A stretch of DNA of 50,251 nucleotides, from assembly GCA_003513495.1 (NCBI GenBank), contig DOPM01000045.1, positions 1 to 50,251 on the forward strand, in the 5' to 3' direction. The notes under the pieces are model-generated. The model saw nothing but the letters and a program-made list of their open reading frames with translations. It was not told the origin of the DNA and searched no databases. Within the stretch, counting starts at the first letter, position 1; each line of letters begins with the position of its first letter. Source of the DNA: Desulfosporosinus sp. Lineage in GTDB: Bacteria; Bacillota; Desulfitobacteriia; Desulfitobacteriales; Desulfitobacteriaceae. A program made the position numbers and the translations under genes. Positions 43,302 through 50,251 of the stretch are shown one piece after another.

Positions 43302-44570
43302 TTAGTTATTAGAATCTCTCTTTTTCCATACTCGATAAATAATCCATCCTAAGGTGCCGATTAGAAGATAGGGAATGGCATACCCTAAGCCTACGATTAG
43401 ATAATTGAGTCCATTCCAGGTAGTGCTCAAAGTCTTCAGCACAGCATCTCCAGTTGCTTTCCAAGTTTCACTCCAAGCTATTGGCTGCCAAGGATCAGTG
43501 ACATTGACATTAGGGCTTTGTCGTGTGATGATCTCAAACGTTACTGTAGAGAAATCGACTTGATTGTTCCACAGCTTTAATTGTCCCTTTAAGAGTTCAA
43601 TTTGCTGTCGGACGTTTCCTAAGGCGTTCTCTACTTTCAGAACATCGTCTACAGTTTTAGCTTGATTTAGAATTTCAAGATACCGCTTCTCTTCAGCCTC
43701 AAGAACTTGTAAGCGTGTCTGGGTGTCATAGTATTGATTAGTAATGTCATTAGCTATTAACTGTTGATCAAGTACTTTGCCCCAGGAAGAGAAGGAATCG
43801 CGTAATACACTTAATTTATCGGCTGGGATTTTAGCCGTAAGTTGGGCGGACGAATGATTACTTCGCCCGCTTTGACGGGATGAAATTACATACCCTTCAA
43901 GTTTTTGGACCTCTTTACTTATTAATGTGACCGTGTCATTAATGTTTGTTACTTCGAGGGTTAAGGATAAATCATGAATCATTTTACGGGGAAGCCCTGC
44001 ATCAGCAGGAGGCACAATAGCTTGATCAGGCGGAATAGGTAGAATCCCAGCCGCACTACTCATATCTGAAGAGCCCTCCGAGCTGTACTCCATGGAGCTA
44101 TCATTAGAAACTTTGTTTCTAGATTTGATTTCCACATCAGCTTCCATAGCCCCATTTAATAAAGGAGCCTGAGGAGCGGCAATATCTTCGGATTGGGCTA
44201 ATTTCGCCGAGTTTCCCATACGAGGAAATAGGTTTAACGAACCGGTTAATGTGCTTTGCGCGATAATCAAGAGGATGGCGAGCCCGGCAATTGAAACACT
44301 GAGCCTTAGTCGTCCCATATTACCCAACGAAAGGATCCCGGCACGAATTCGTTGAGACAAACCTTCCTTGTTTTTTTCAGGTAATCCGATAAAATCAAAC
44401 TCGTCGGTTCTTGCCAATTTCTCAAGAGCTTTTTGCTTGATACTCTGTTTAATTTGCTCGTGACTCTCTGAATCTGCCTCAATCGTATAGAAAAATTCTT
44501 TCATACGCTGCAAATCTCCATCCTCTTCCCAGAGAGCGGTGAGATCCGTTTTCTTAAAAAACCTCTTCAT
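43302..44570 (-). CDS. DUF4349 domain membrane protein, probable partner of the ECF sigma factor
   Basis: The 422-residue protein has a hydrophilic, charged N-terminal part of about 87 residues inside the cell and one membrane helix (LRLSVSIAGLAILLIIAQ, about 88-105). The extracellular part has a Ser- and Pro-rich linker (about 140-190), then the DUF4349 domain: LTLEVTNINDTVTLISKEVQ, GYVISSRQSGR, LTAKIPADKL, and a coiled coil around VLEAEEKRYLEIL. A C-terminal membrane segment (GLGYAIPYLLIGTLGWIIY) ends it. The stop of the sigma gene overlaps its start by four bases. Such overlap is typical of sigma/anti-sigma pairs. No zinc-binding HxxxCxxC motif is present, so anti-sigma activity is inference. 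Confidence 0.85.
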   Translation of the reverse strand: MKRFFKKTDLTALWEEDGDLQRMKEFFYTIEADSESHEQIKQSIKQKALEKLARTDEFDFIGLPEKNKEGLSQRIRAGILSLGNMGRLRLSVSIAGLAILLIIAQSTLTGSLNLFPRMGNSAKLAQSEDIAAPQAPLLNGAMEADVEIKSRNKVSNDSSMEYSSEGSSDMSSAAGILPIPPDQAIVPPADAGLPRKMIHDLSLTLEVTNINDTVTLISKEVQKLEGYVISSRQSGRSNHSSAQLTAKIPADKLSVLRDSFSSWGKVLDQQLIANDITNQYYDTQTRLQVLEAEEKRYLEILNQAKTVDDVLKVENALGNVRQQIELLKGQLKLWNNQVDFSTVTFEIITRQSPNVNVTDPWQPIAWSETWKATGDAVLKTLSTTWNGLNYLIVGLGYAIPYLLIGTLGWIIYRVWKKRDSNN

Positions 44571-45073
44571 CGGACTCTGCCTCCTCTGTCCAGGTTCCCC
44601 TGGTAGATTTTTCGGAACCCTTTCTTAGCACGGTATAAAAGGCTGTCCACGGCCTGCTGGGTTGTTCCTAAGATCTCTGCTACTTCTACAGCGCTAAATC
44701 CCTCAATCAATCGGAGTTGGATCACGTTCACTTGTTGTGGGGAAAGCTTAGCTAAGGTTTCTTTGACACTTAAGAGAGTTGCCCAGGACTCACTTTGATC
44801 AGGTGGCTGGGGTAAAGGTGTATCTTCTAAGGTCATCATTGGCGTTCGTTTGTTACTTCGATAATAATCTGCGATATGATGGGAAGCAATCTTTAGCGAC
44901 CAAGACTTAAGCGCTGTCCTTTGCTCCATATTCGGTAAACCCCGCCATACTTTCACGATAATTTCGGCGGTCACATCTTCCACATCCGCTTTGGGGACAC
45001 GAATCGATACAAATCGATAAATCAAGGGAAATAGTCGTTCATAGGTCTCATCAAAGGACGAATTGACCTCCAC
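44567..45073 (-). CDS. ECF-type RNA polymerase sigma factor
   Basis: The 168-residue protein has sigma region 2 (PLIYRFVSIRVP, then DVEDVTAEIIVKVWRGLPNM, about 36-55) and region 4 (LSPQQVNVIQLRLIEGFSAV, then EILGTTQQAVDSLLYRAKKG, about 133-152), with a short linker between: the ECF layout without region 3. GTG start with GGAGG 11 bases upstream. It overlaps the DUF4349 gene. No target promoter was identified. Confidence 0.93.
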   Translation of the reverse strand: MEVNSSFDETYERLFPLIYRFVSIRVPKADVEDVTAEIIVKVWRGLPNMEQRTALKSWSLKIASHHIADYYRSNKRTPMMTLEDTPLPQPPDQSESWATLLSVKETLAKLSPQQVNVIQLRLIEGFSAVEVAEILGTTQQAVDSLLYRAKKGFRKIYQGNLDRGGRVR

Positions 45074-45297
45074 CTCGTCGTCGACCTCCTACCTTTTCTC
45101 TAAGTATTTTAAAGATGTCTGACTAATGCTCTCATACCATACATTTCAGAAGCGTATAGCGCCCTAAGCCTACTCATAGCTTTCATAGGTACTCTACTAT
45201 ATTTAATAGACGTAACAGTAGGACTGATTCTGATACCTTATGAAAAATTTAATAATTTCTATATTCGAAGATTTAGAACCACTAATGGCAAGGATGA

Positions 45298-45340
45298 TAG
45301 AAAAATAGACGGCTTTAGTTAAGTCTAAAAACTGTCTATT
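45298..45340 (-). terminator. Terminator of the moaE-like gene
   Basis: AATAGAC (45304-45310) and GTCTATT (45334-45340) form the base of a long hairpin whose inside (TTTAG and CTAAA) pairs again. On the minus strand it is followed by TTTTTCT. It lies 14 bases after the MoaE stop. Confidence 0.7.
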
Positions 45341-45353
45341 ATTCAAAGCAAAA

Positions 45354-45761
45354 CTATTTTTGTTCAATTTCAGTAACACATTCGCTTTTGATTTTTTCAA
45401 CTAGAAATTGTAGTGCATCAACTACATGTGGTCTGATGTCGCCGCCTATTAACACATACATTATGTCGTCGCCAACTTCAAGTTGGCCTTCATTGAGCCA
45501 AACCCTGACATAGAAGATACCATCCATCATATAGGTTTCTTCAATGGCCGTATCAACCTTTGCTGCATCATAAGCAAATTCCATTCCCGTTACCATTGAA
45601 CCGTCATCAATTCCTTGGCGCACCTTGGCTTTAGGGGTTTGGCGCACAACACCATTATGAACTAAAAACATCCCTTCCTGTAACGCTGCCGGATCAGTTT
45701 TTGCTTCTTTGAGCCATTCATCTATTGATGGCGATAGTTTCTTTATTTTTTTATTAATCAT
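45354..45761 (-). CDS. moaE: Molybdopterin synthase catalytic subunit family (MoaE-like)
   Basis: The 135-residue protein has the MoaE features I recognise: the N-terminal EWLKEAKTDP, GMFLVHNGVVRQTPKAKVRQ (about 30-49) with its Lys residues, MVTGMEFAYDAAKVDTAIEE (about 56-75), VRVWLNEGQLEVGDDIMYVL (about 85-104) and the ending PHVVDALQFLVEKIKSECV. MoaE joins with thiocarboxylated MoaD to sulfurate precursor Z into molybdopterin. No other Moa gene is next to it, so the pathway genes lie elsewhere. It belongs to a shorter clostridial subgroup, and the activity is not certain. GGGAG precedes the ATG. Confidence 0.8.
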   Translation of the reverse strand: MINKKIKKLSPSIDEWLKEAKTDPAALQEGMFLVHNGVVRQTPKAKVRQGIDDGSMVTGMEFAYDAAKVDTAIEETYMMDGIFYVRVWLNEGQLEVGDDIMYVLIGGDIRPHVVDALQFLVEKIKSECVTEIEQK

Positions 45762-45948
45762 AAATTAATACACTCCCATTCAAAAGCTCGTAGAACTGGA
45801 TTTTTACAAATGTCCCCCCACTCCCCTACTTCTGCCAATTATACCATTGGAAGTTGGGCACAGTACAATTTATCAATAATTTATTTGGAATAAGTGGTGA
45901 CAATTCATGGTTTCTTGGTAAAGAAAACGAACCCTTCAAAAGATAAGG

Positions 45949-46857
45949 CTATATTTTTAATACTTTGTGTTGCAAATCTCTTTTTTCTATTTGTACAGTT
46001 GTATGAACAATTTCATATTTATCTCTGATTAAATCTATTACTTGCTGTAATATATCTTGATCAGTTTGATTATCATCTATCAACACATGACATGTTAATG
46101 AATCTAAGCCTGATGTTATGGTCCAAATGTGTAAATCATGAATATCTTCAATTCCTTCAATAGACAATAATGTTTTTCTAACTTCTTTTTGATCAATTGT
46201 AATTGGCGTACCTTCCATTAAAATATGAATAGAGGTTTTTAATACATCCCAAGCACTTTTTAGAATTAATAATGCAACAACGACGCTAATGATTGGGTCT
46301 GCGACGTACCAATCAAAAATCATTATTAGAATACCTGCTATAATTGCACCAAAAGAGCCTAGAGCATCCCCAATAACGTGTAAATAAGCACTTTTTACAT
46401 TAACATTTCCTTCAACATTTCCGTGTTGCATAAGGAAATAAGCACTTAAAAGATTAGCGATTAATCCGATACCTGCAATAAGGATCATAGCTTCGCTTGA
46501 AACAGTAGGAGGTTCGACAATTCTTTCATATGCTTCGTAAACAATCCATCCTGCCATAAGAAAAAGAGTGATCCCATTAAAAAAAGCGGCTAATATTTCA
46601 AAGCGGTAAAATCCATATGTTTTATTTGGAGATGGTGGTTTGGCTGCAAACCAAAAAGCCACCAGACTTAAAACTAATGAACTAGAATCACTTAGCATAT
46701 GTCCAGCATCAGATAATAATGCAAGGCTATTAGTAATTAGTCCACCAATAAACTCCAATATCATAATACAGAAAGTGATTATTAATGCTGTGGTTAGTCC
46801 TTTTTTGCTTTCTTCACGGCTTATACCATGATCATGTCCCTGGTGACCGTGCCCCAT
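45949..46857 (-). CDS. Cation diffusion facilitator (CDF) zinc-type exporter
   Basis: The 302-residue protein opens with a His-rich metal-gathering stretch (GHGHQGHDHG). Six membrane helices follow, with the two HxxxD/DxxxD pairs of the CDF family: LLSDAGHMLSDS in helix 2 and HVIGDALGSFGAI in helix 5. A cytoplasmic domain (about 210-300) ends it (IEGIEDIHDLHIWTITSG and CHVLI). The HD pair in helix 2 (SDAGHMLSD) suggests zinc (or cadmium/cobalt) export by exchange with protons, as in CzcD/ZitB. Start ATG after AAAGGAG. Single gene. No metal-responsive regulator is next to it. Confidence 0.93.
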   Translation of the reverse strand: MGHGHQGHDHGISREESKKGLTTALIITFCIMILEFIGGLITNSLALLSDAGHMLSDSSSLVLSLVAFWFAAKPPSPNKTYGFYRFEILAAFFNGITLFLMAGWIVYEAYERIVEPPTVSSEAMILIAGIGLIANLLSAYFLMQHGNVEGNVNVKSAYLHVIGDALGSFGAIIAGILIMIFDWYVADPIISVVVALLILKSAWDVLKTSIHILMEGTPITIDQKEVRKTLLSIEGIEDIHDLHIWTITSGLDSLTCHVLIDDNQTDQDILQQVIDLIRDKYEIVHTTVQIEKRDLQHKVLKI

Positions 46858-46959
46858 AAATTTTATCTCCTTTCCCGTTATAATTTTTTCACCAATTTAT
46901 GCTCGTTTAGTCAAAGAAAATGCTTCTATTCTTTATGAATTAGTTGGCAAGCATTAAGA

Positions 46960-46984
46960 GGTAGCAACTATTACTATTGCTACC
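46960..46984. terminator. Hairpin after the 40-residue small gene
   Basis: GGTAGCAA and TTGCTACC form a perfect 8-bp stem (loop CTATTACTA). The T-rich flank (CCTTATTTTTATTTTT) is on the plus-strand side; on the minus strand the hairpin falls 9 bases after the small gene's stop, with a poor T-tract. It may act in both directions. Confidence 0.5.
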
Positions 46985-46992
46985 CCTTATTT

Positions 46993-47115
46993 TTATTTTT
47001 CTATATAACTCTCATGTGCTCTGCCTTCTAACACATTCTTTTTCGCTTTACAATGTGTTTCACTTGGTTCTTTTCCTTTCCCTTTACCACTTCCAATTAT
47101 AGGCTTCTGACTCAT
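46993..47115 (-). CDS. Hypothetical 40-residue basic protein
   Basis: ATG at 47115, preceded by GAGGAGGATATTAAAAA, opens a 40-residue frame: MSQKPIIGSGKGKGKEPSET, then HCKAKKNVLEGRAHESYIEK. It is basic at the start (GSGKGKGK) with a single Cys. The strong ribosome site and compact codon use make it credible although no family is recognised. It is too short for normal annotation and stands alone, about 135 bases upstream of the CDF gene on the same strand. Confidence 0.55.
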   Translation of the reverse strand: MSQKPIIGSGKGKGKEPSETHCKAKKNVLEGRAHESYIEK

Positions 47116-47361
47116 TTTTTAATATCCTCCTCGCTACCTATTTGCATTTATATTATTTCTCCAAATCGTTAATAATAATTTACCATTTACTTCAAAAGTG
47201 TTGATTAATATGCCGATAGTCTGATAGAGCTCAATAGTTTCTTAAGTTTAGAGGAATCCGTCAGAGTTCTCATTCAAAGTCAGAAGTCACCAAGAGATCA
47301 TTGTATTATTACGATTTTCTTAAGATTTCCTTGTACAAGAGCTTTGCACCAACAATACACC

Positions 47362-47520
47362 TTAAAAGCTATTTATTAGTATCCAAAAGACCGCAATTAA
47401 TAAGGTTTGTAAGAATAGTGAGAACAATATAGCTACAACCTTTTTTTCAACAATTCTCCAAAAATCTATATGTAAAAGCAACATAGGTAGTGGAGCAATT
47501 ACAGCAAATATCAATTTCAT
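47362..47520 (-). CDS. Small membrane protein, 52 residues
   Basis: From the ATG at 47520 the product is almost wholly hydrophobic, with two helices (KLIFAVIAPLPMLLLHIDFW and VVAILFSLFLQTLLIAVFWI) and a basic turn (RIVEKKV) between them. The ribosome site is weak (TTAGGC). The frame could also start 11 codons earlier. The 'AP-LPMLLL' start recalls the small stress-related YqaE/Pmp3 peptides, but the match is not good enough to name it. It lies between the lipoprotein gene and the 40-residue gene. Confidence 0.4.
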   Translation of the reverse strand: MKLIFAVIAPLPMLLLHIDFWRIVEKKVVAILFSLFLQTLLIAVFWILINSF

Positions 47521-47607
47521 AACTTGTATGCCTAAGTAATCAGAATGATACAAATTGGCAATATAAAACCCAAATAATCTTTTATATGTGTTTAACTAAC
47601 TGTTCTT

Positions 47608-48291
47608 TTATGAAATGTCCTGATTTTTAGGTAGGGCGTTGGTTATTAGTTGCTTAAATTCCTCGGACGGTTTTAAATCCCCCCAAACAATGTTTTCATC
47701 CAACCAGTAAGTACGATTAAAAGAGGTCTCGTCTTGAAGATTGAATGATAAAAAATACCGTTTCTCACTCTTACCTTCCATTGGGCTGATAACTTGTGCA
47801 TTAAGTAGGTTTAAAACGATTTTTTCAATCGTTACCCGATCCGCAATATCAACAATCTTAGAATTGTCAACTGCACTGTTTATGGAAACTGAAACAACTT
47901 TATTTTTAATATCAAAGAGGTCTTTTCCAGTTTTAGCGTTTGGATTACGGGATACTTGATAAACAATAAATTGGCCTTCTTTTTTTACGGCAACTCTAAA
48001 TTCAGTCTTGTAATCTTTAATTTTATAGATTGGTGTCCCTACTACTAAAAAGGCCGCATCGCCATCTTTGGTTTTATAATTTGGGTCATGGATATTATCG
48101 GATACCTTAAACAAAGTTTTACCAATTTCAGATTCAATCTTATCTGCGCTTGCGGTGAATTCTGTTGCCATGTAAGTAATATTCCTATGGTTAATAAAAT
48201 CAACCCAATCAATCTCCACCGCTGGCTTTGTTTGAGCACACCCAGTCAGGGAAAGAATTAAGACCATGATAGATATAAGGATTTTTTTCAA
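47608..48291 (-). CDS. Lipoprotein of unknown function
   Basis: The 227-residue protein has a lipoprotein signal: MKKILISIMVLILSLTGC, with the lipobox L-T-G-C at 15-18. The mature protein is therefore anchored to the outer face of the membrane. The rest is soluble, with mixed helix and strand (EIDWVDFINHRNITYMATEF near 26-45, ISPMEGKSEKRYFLSFNL near 168-185). I do not recognise the family. TTG start, 7 bases after AGGAGG. It stands alone and its own regulation is not visible. Confidence 0.75.
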   Translation of the reverse strand: MKKILISIMVLILSLTGCAQTKPAVEIDWVDFINHRNITYMATEFTASADKIESEIGKTLFKVSDNIHDPNYKTKDGDAAFLVVGTPIYKIKDYKTEFRVAVKKEGQFIVYQVSRNPNAKTGKDLFDIKNKVVSVSINSAVDNSKIVDIADRVTIEKIVLNLLNAQVISPMEGKSEKRYFLSFNLQDETSFNRTYWLDENIVWGDLKPSEEFKQLITNALPKNQDIS

Positions 48292-48849
48292 ATTGCCACC
48301 TCCTGTAAATAACAGACGTGTTTATTTTTAGTTTACTGACACATTAAGAATCCAATAGAAGCCCACTTACTTTCCTCCAATTACTTTAATGATTCGCCAT
48401 TGAATATCCATCACATAATATATACATTTACTTACAAGTATGCACCAGCAATATTTCATGAAATCCATACTTCAAACTATATTCTGTATACCTCATAATA
48501 TAATAATCCATTTATTTCCACGATCCTACGAATGCCGTCCAACACAAGGTGGGACGGCATTTTTACTGAAGAGTTTAAGAATTTGTGGAAGTTAAAAGTT
48601 TTAAGATACATTCAAAATATGGGTCTTTAGCGAAGGGCATTTCTATTTTGAAACCCGATTGAAAACGTCTGGACGTACAGAATATGCTACTAGACTAATG
48701 GGAATAACGTTTTGGCATTACCGCAGCGTCCCAACCACATGCATATTGGCAAAGTTGAGGTAATGCCTTGTTATACGACGGACCAAGCCCCGCAGAGCCG
48801 AGAGCAGCATGGACGCTGAGAACCTTAAGCCGTTTTCATTCCATACTTT
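48292..48849. other. Intergenic region between the lipoprotein and PhzF genes
   Basis: No credible gene in these 558 bases. It contains a terminator-like hairpin (48532-48565). Further on, GGCATTACC and GGTAATGCC form an inverted repeat over about 48714-48765. The stretch 48690-48820 is unusually GC-richer than its surroundings and reads LALPQRPNHMHIGKVEVMPC in one frame, bounded by stops. It may be a decayed gene, which I cannot identify. Confidence 0.45.
48532..48565 (+). repeat. Hairpin repeat, copy 1 (CTACGAATGCCG type)
   Basis: ATGCCGTCC (48532-48540) and GGACGGCAT (48552-48560) form a perfect 9-bp stem followed by TTTTT, like a terminator, but no plus-strand gene lies upstream. The preceding CTACGAATGCCG recurs at the end of the window (50236-50251). 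Confidence 0.6.
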
Positions 48850-49719
48850 TTATAAATCAATCTCCATCTTACTTATATATCTGGCAACTCCCCCAACTTT
48901 GACCCCTATGATTTCTTTATTCTGGATATCTAAGCTAGTCAATATTTCTGAAGGTCTTTTCATCGAATATCCCTGCTCAAAAACTAGGTATCTTGCAGTA
49001 TTTTTAGATATAATTCCATATCTGAATAAATAGCAGCTCAAAGCTCCGTTAGATGTGCCTGTGGCGGCTTCCTCTGTAATTTCATATAAAGGAGCAAAAT
49101 TCCTACAGTGAGCAGTTGAAGAATACTTCGTATCTAAGGTAAAAACATGATAACCAATCACATTATATTTTTTGCTTACGGATGCTATCTTAGTAAAGTT
49201 CGGTTTTATCTCGTGAAGATCATTCAATGTGTTTATCGGAATAATAATATCTCTTAATCCCGTAGATACAATTTGAGTAGGATAGTTCTGCATAATAATG
49301 CTTTCGTTAATATTCAGAGAATCTGCAAGCTCTTGCTTGTCAATTTCTTCGTAATAAGTAGGCCTGTTTTGACACATATAAATAGTTTCATCTTGATGAT
49401 TCTCCACCATCAGAATTCCTGCTTTTGTTTCCTGTGTATACTCTCCTATCTCAATAATCCCTTTCTGGGCAAGTAGAGAAAATGCTGCTATAGTGGCATG
49501 TCCACACAAATCAACTTCCGTTTTAGGAGTAAAGAATCGAATCTTATAATCTGAAACGTCTGATTTTTGAATGAATGCGGTTTCGGAGAACCCAACTTTT
49601 TTTGCTATGTCCTGCATTTTAAATTCAGATAAGAATTCAGCATCCAAAACAACACCAGAAGGGTTTCCTCCGTTTTCAGTTTTTGCAAAAGCATTTAATG
49701 TATAAACAACAACTTTCAT
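48850..49719 (-). CDS. PhzF family isomerase-like protein
   Basis: From the ATG at 49719 the protein has 289 residues; a TTG four codons earlier is open. It is a PhzF-type protein: VVVYTLNAFAKTENGGNPSG at the start, VGFSETAFIQKS (with the family's catalytic Glu, near 43), FFTPKTEVDLCGHATIAAFS (near 62-81) and AHCRNFAPLYEITEEAATG (near 206-224). PhzF of phenazine synthesis isomerises trans-2,3-dihydro-3-hydroxyanthranilate with this Glu; most relatives have unknown substrates. No other phenazine gene is near, so phenazine production is not implied. It follows a small membrane-protein gene with a gap of 15 bases: a likely operon. Confidence 0.88.
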   Translation of the reverse strand: MKVVVYTLNAFAKTENGGNPSGVVLDAEFLSEFKMQDIAKKVGFSETAFIQKSDVSDYKIRFFTPKTEVDLCGHATIAAFSLLAQKGIIEIGEYTQETKAGILMVENHQDETIYMCQNRPTYYEEIDKQELADSLNINESIIMQNYPTQIVSTGLRDIIIPINTLNDLHEIKPNFTKIASVSKKYNVIGYHVFTLDTKYSSTAHCRNFAPLYEITEEAATGTSNGALSCYLFRYGIISKNTARYLVFEQGYSMKRPSEILTSLDIQNKEIIGVKVGGVARYISKMEIDL

Positions 49720-49734
49720 GAAATTTTCCAATCT

Positions 49735-50022
49735 TCAAAGTTTAGAAATAAACATCCATAAAGCTACATGAGAGACCAGACCAATTAAAGAAGTTATTAT
49801 CATTGCTTTTTGTTTAGTCTTAATGAAATAGAATAAGACAACTACATATATTGCAACAAAAAAGAAACTAAGAAATATTTGCATACTAGACATAATTCCA
49901 ACGAATCCGACTGAGAATGAACTAAGAGCATTACTCAAGAAAATTAGTCCTAAAAACAAAACTTCGCAAGCAGCTAATAAAGAGGTAAAGAGAATAATAA
50001 TAAGATTGGCGAACTTCTTCAA
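49735..50022 (-). CDS. Small membrane protein, three or four helices
   Basis: I do not recognise a family. The 95-residue protein has hydrophobic segments at about 5-30 (LIIILFTSLLAACEVLFLGL), 35-47, 49-67 and 74-93. A basic loop (KTKQKA) near residue 70 places this side inside. TTG start with GGAG a few bases upstream. It precedes the PhzF gene by 15 bases on the same strand and may share its operon; a role with PhzF is not known. Confidence 0.6.
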   Translation of the reverse strand: MKKFANLIIILFTSLLAACEVLFLGLIFLSNALSSFSVGFVGIMSSMQIFLSFFFVAIYVVVLFYFIKTKQKAMIITSLIGLVSHVALWMFISKL

Positions 50023-50235
50023 ACCACTCCATCCTCTCTTTCCAAGAAATATATTTAAATAACTCCATTTAAAAAATCAATATCTTACTTTATATGTCTT
50101 CGTCATATTAGCATATATTTCCTCCTGCGTAGGATCTCTCACAAGTAACTGATTTCTCAATAATCGATGCACTAACCTGGTAGTTTAGAACTTTTTTTTG
50201 TTCGCTAAACTCCCATTTAGTGAACATCCAGTTAT

Positions 50236-50251
50236 CTACGAATGCCGCCCA
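50236..50251 (+). repeat. Start of a second copy of the CTACGAATGCCG hairpin repeat
   Basis: The window ends in CTACGAATGCCGCCCA, which matches the first arm of the hairpin at 48526-48541 except for one base (GCCGTCCA there). The second arm is outside the window. Confidence 0.55.

Noticed and set aside
45203..45400. 65-codon minus-strand frame
   Set aside because: Overlaps the end of the moaE-like gene and spans its terminator hairpin; no ribosome site.
48809..49033. 74-codon plus-strand frame
   Set aside because: Shadow of the PhzF gene start region on the opposite strand.
48850..49719. Phenazine biosynthesis locus suggested by the PhzF protein
   Set aside because: No other phz gene is present; PhzF-like proteins are common outside phenazine producers.

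Overview
The window looks like a low-to-moderate G+C, spore-forming, anaerobic Firmicute of the Desulfosporosinus/Desulfitobacterium kind (Peptococcaceae). This is inferred from the gene families: a complete NADH-linked heterodisulfide reductase cluster (FlxABCD-HdrABC type), a second orphan HdrBC-like protein, clostridial AddAB, a PdaB-like polysaccharide deacetylase, a YtxH protein, YolD-like and DUF4023 small proteins, and many GTG/TTG starts behind strong Shine-Dalgarno (SD) sites. No rRNA gene, prophage, CRISPR array or intact insertion sequence was seen. Most genes lie on the minus strand.

Region by region. 1-1592: the end of a YolD-like gene, a broken glyoxalase-family fragment and a gene-poor, decayed stretch. 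1593-9058: a CCA-adding-enzyme family protein; a TetR repressor with its membrane-protein partner behind a nearly perfect 45-bp operator; a YeiH-type exporter and an orphan sensor kinase. 9059-10815: an Lsa/CplR-type ABC-F antibiotic-resistance ATPase behind a leader peptide and attenuator. 10875-12104: the orphan HdrBC-like protein. 12378-20405: short housekeeping and hypothetical genes (GNAT, ARMT1/DUF89, YtxH, metallophosphoesterase, CBS pair, DUF4023, DUF2156, EamA), with a 56-bp perfect palindrome at 15965-16020. 20469-21608: eleven tRNA genes with their own promoter and terminator. 21807-25541: ATP-grasp, methyltransferase, a small cysteine-rich reading frame interrupted by TGA with a SECIS-like hairpin, and DegV. 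25750-33474: the flx-hdr operon. 33725-41402: addB-addA. 41515-50251: deacetylase, YitT, an ECF sigma/DUF4349 pair, MoaE, a zinc-type CDF exporter, a lipoprotein, PhzF and small membrane proteins.

How the genes work together. The flx-hdr operon reads hdrA-flxD-flxC-flxB-flxA-hdrBC. By family knowledge it should bring NADH electrons through FlxA/B/C and the MvhD-like FlxD into HdrA, where flavin-based bifurcation would split them between ferredoxin and a disulfide reduced by HdrBC. HdrA here is about 1010 residues with two flavin modules, and HdrB and HdrC are fused. AddAB is the two-subunit helicase-nuclease for double-strand-break repair. The TetR/membrane pair, the ABC-F gene and the sigma/DUF4349 pair each carry visible control features or gene overlaps. 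The observations most worth a second look are the TGA-interrupted gene at 24410-24637, the TetR operator, the ABC-F attenuator, the 56-bp palindrome, the tandem palindromes at 8911-8949, and the unusual HdrA/HdrBC architecture.
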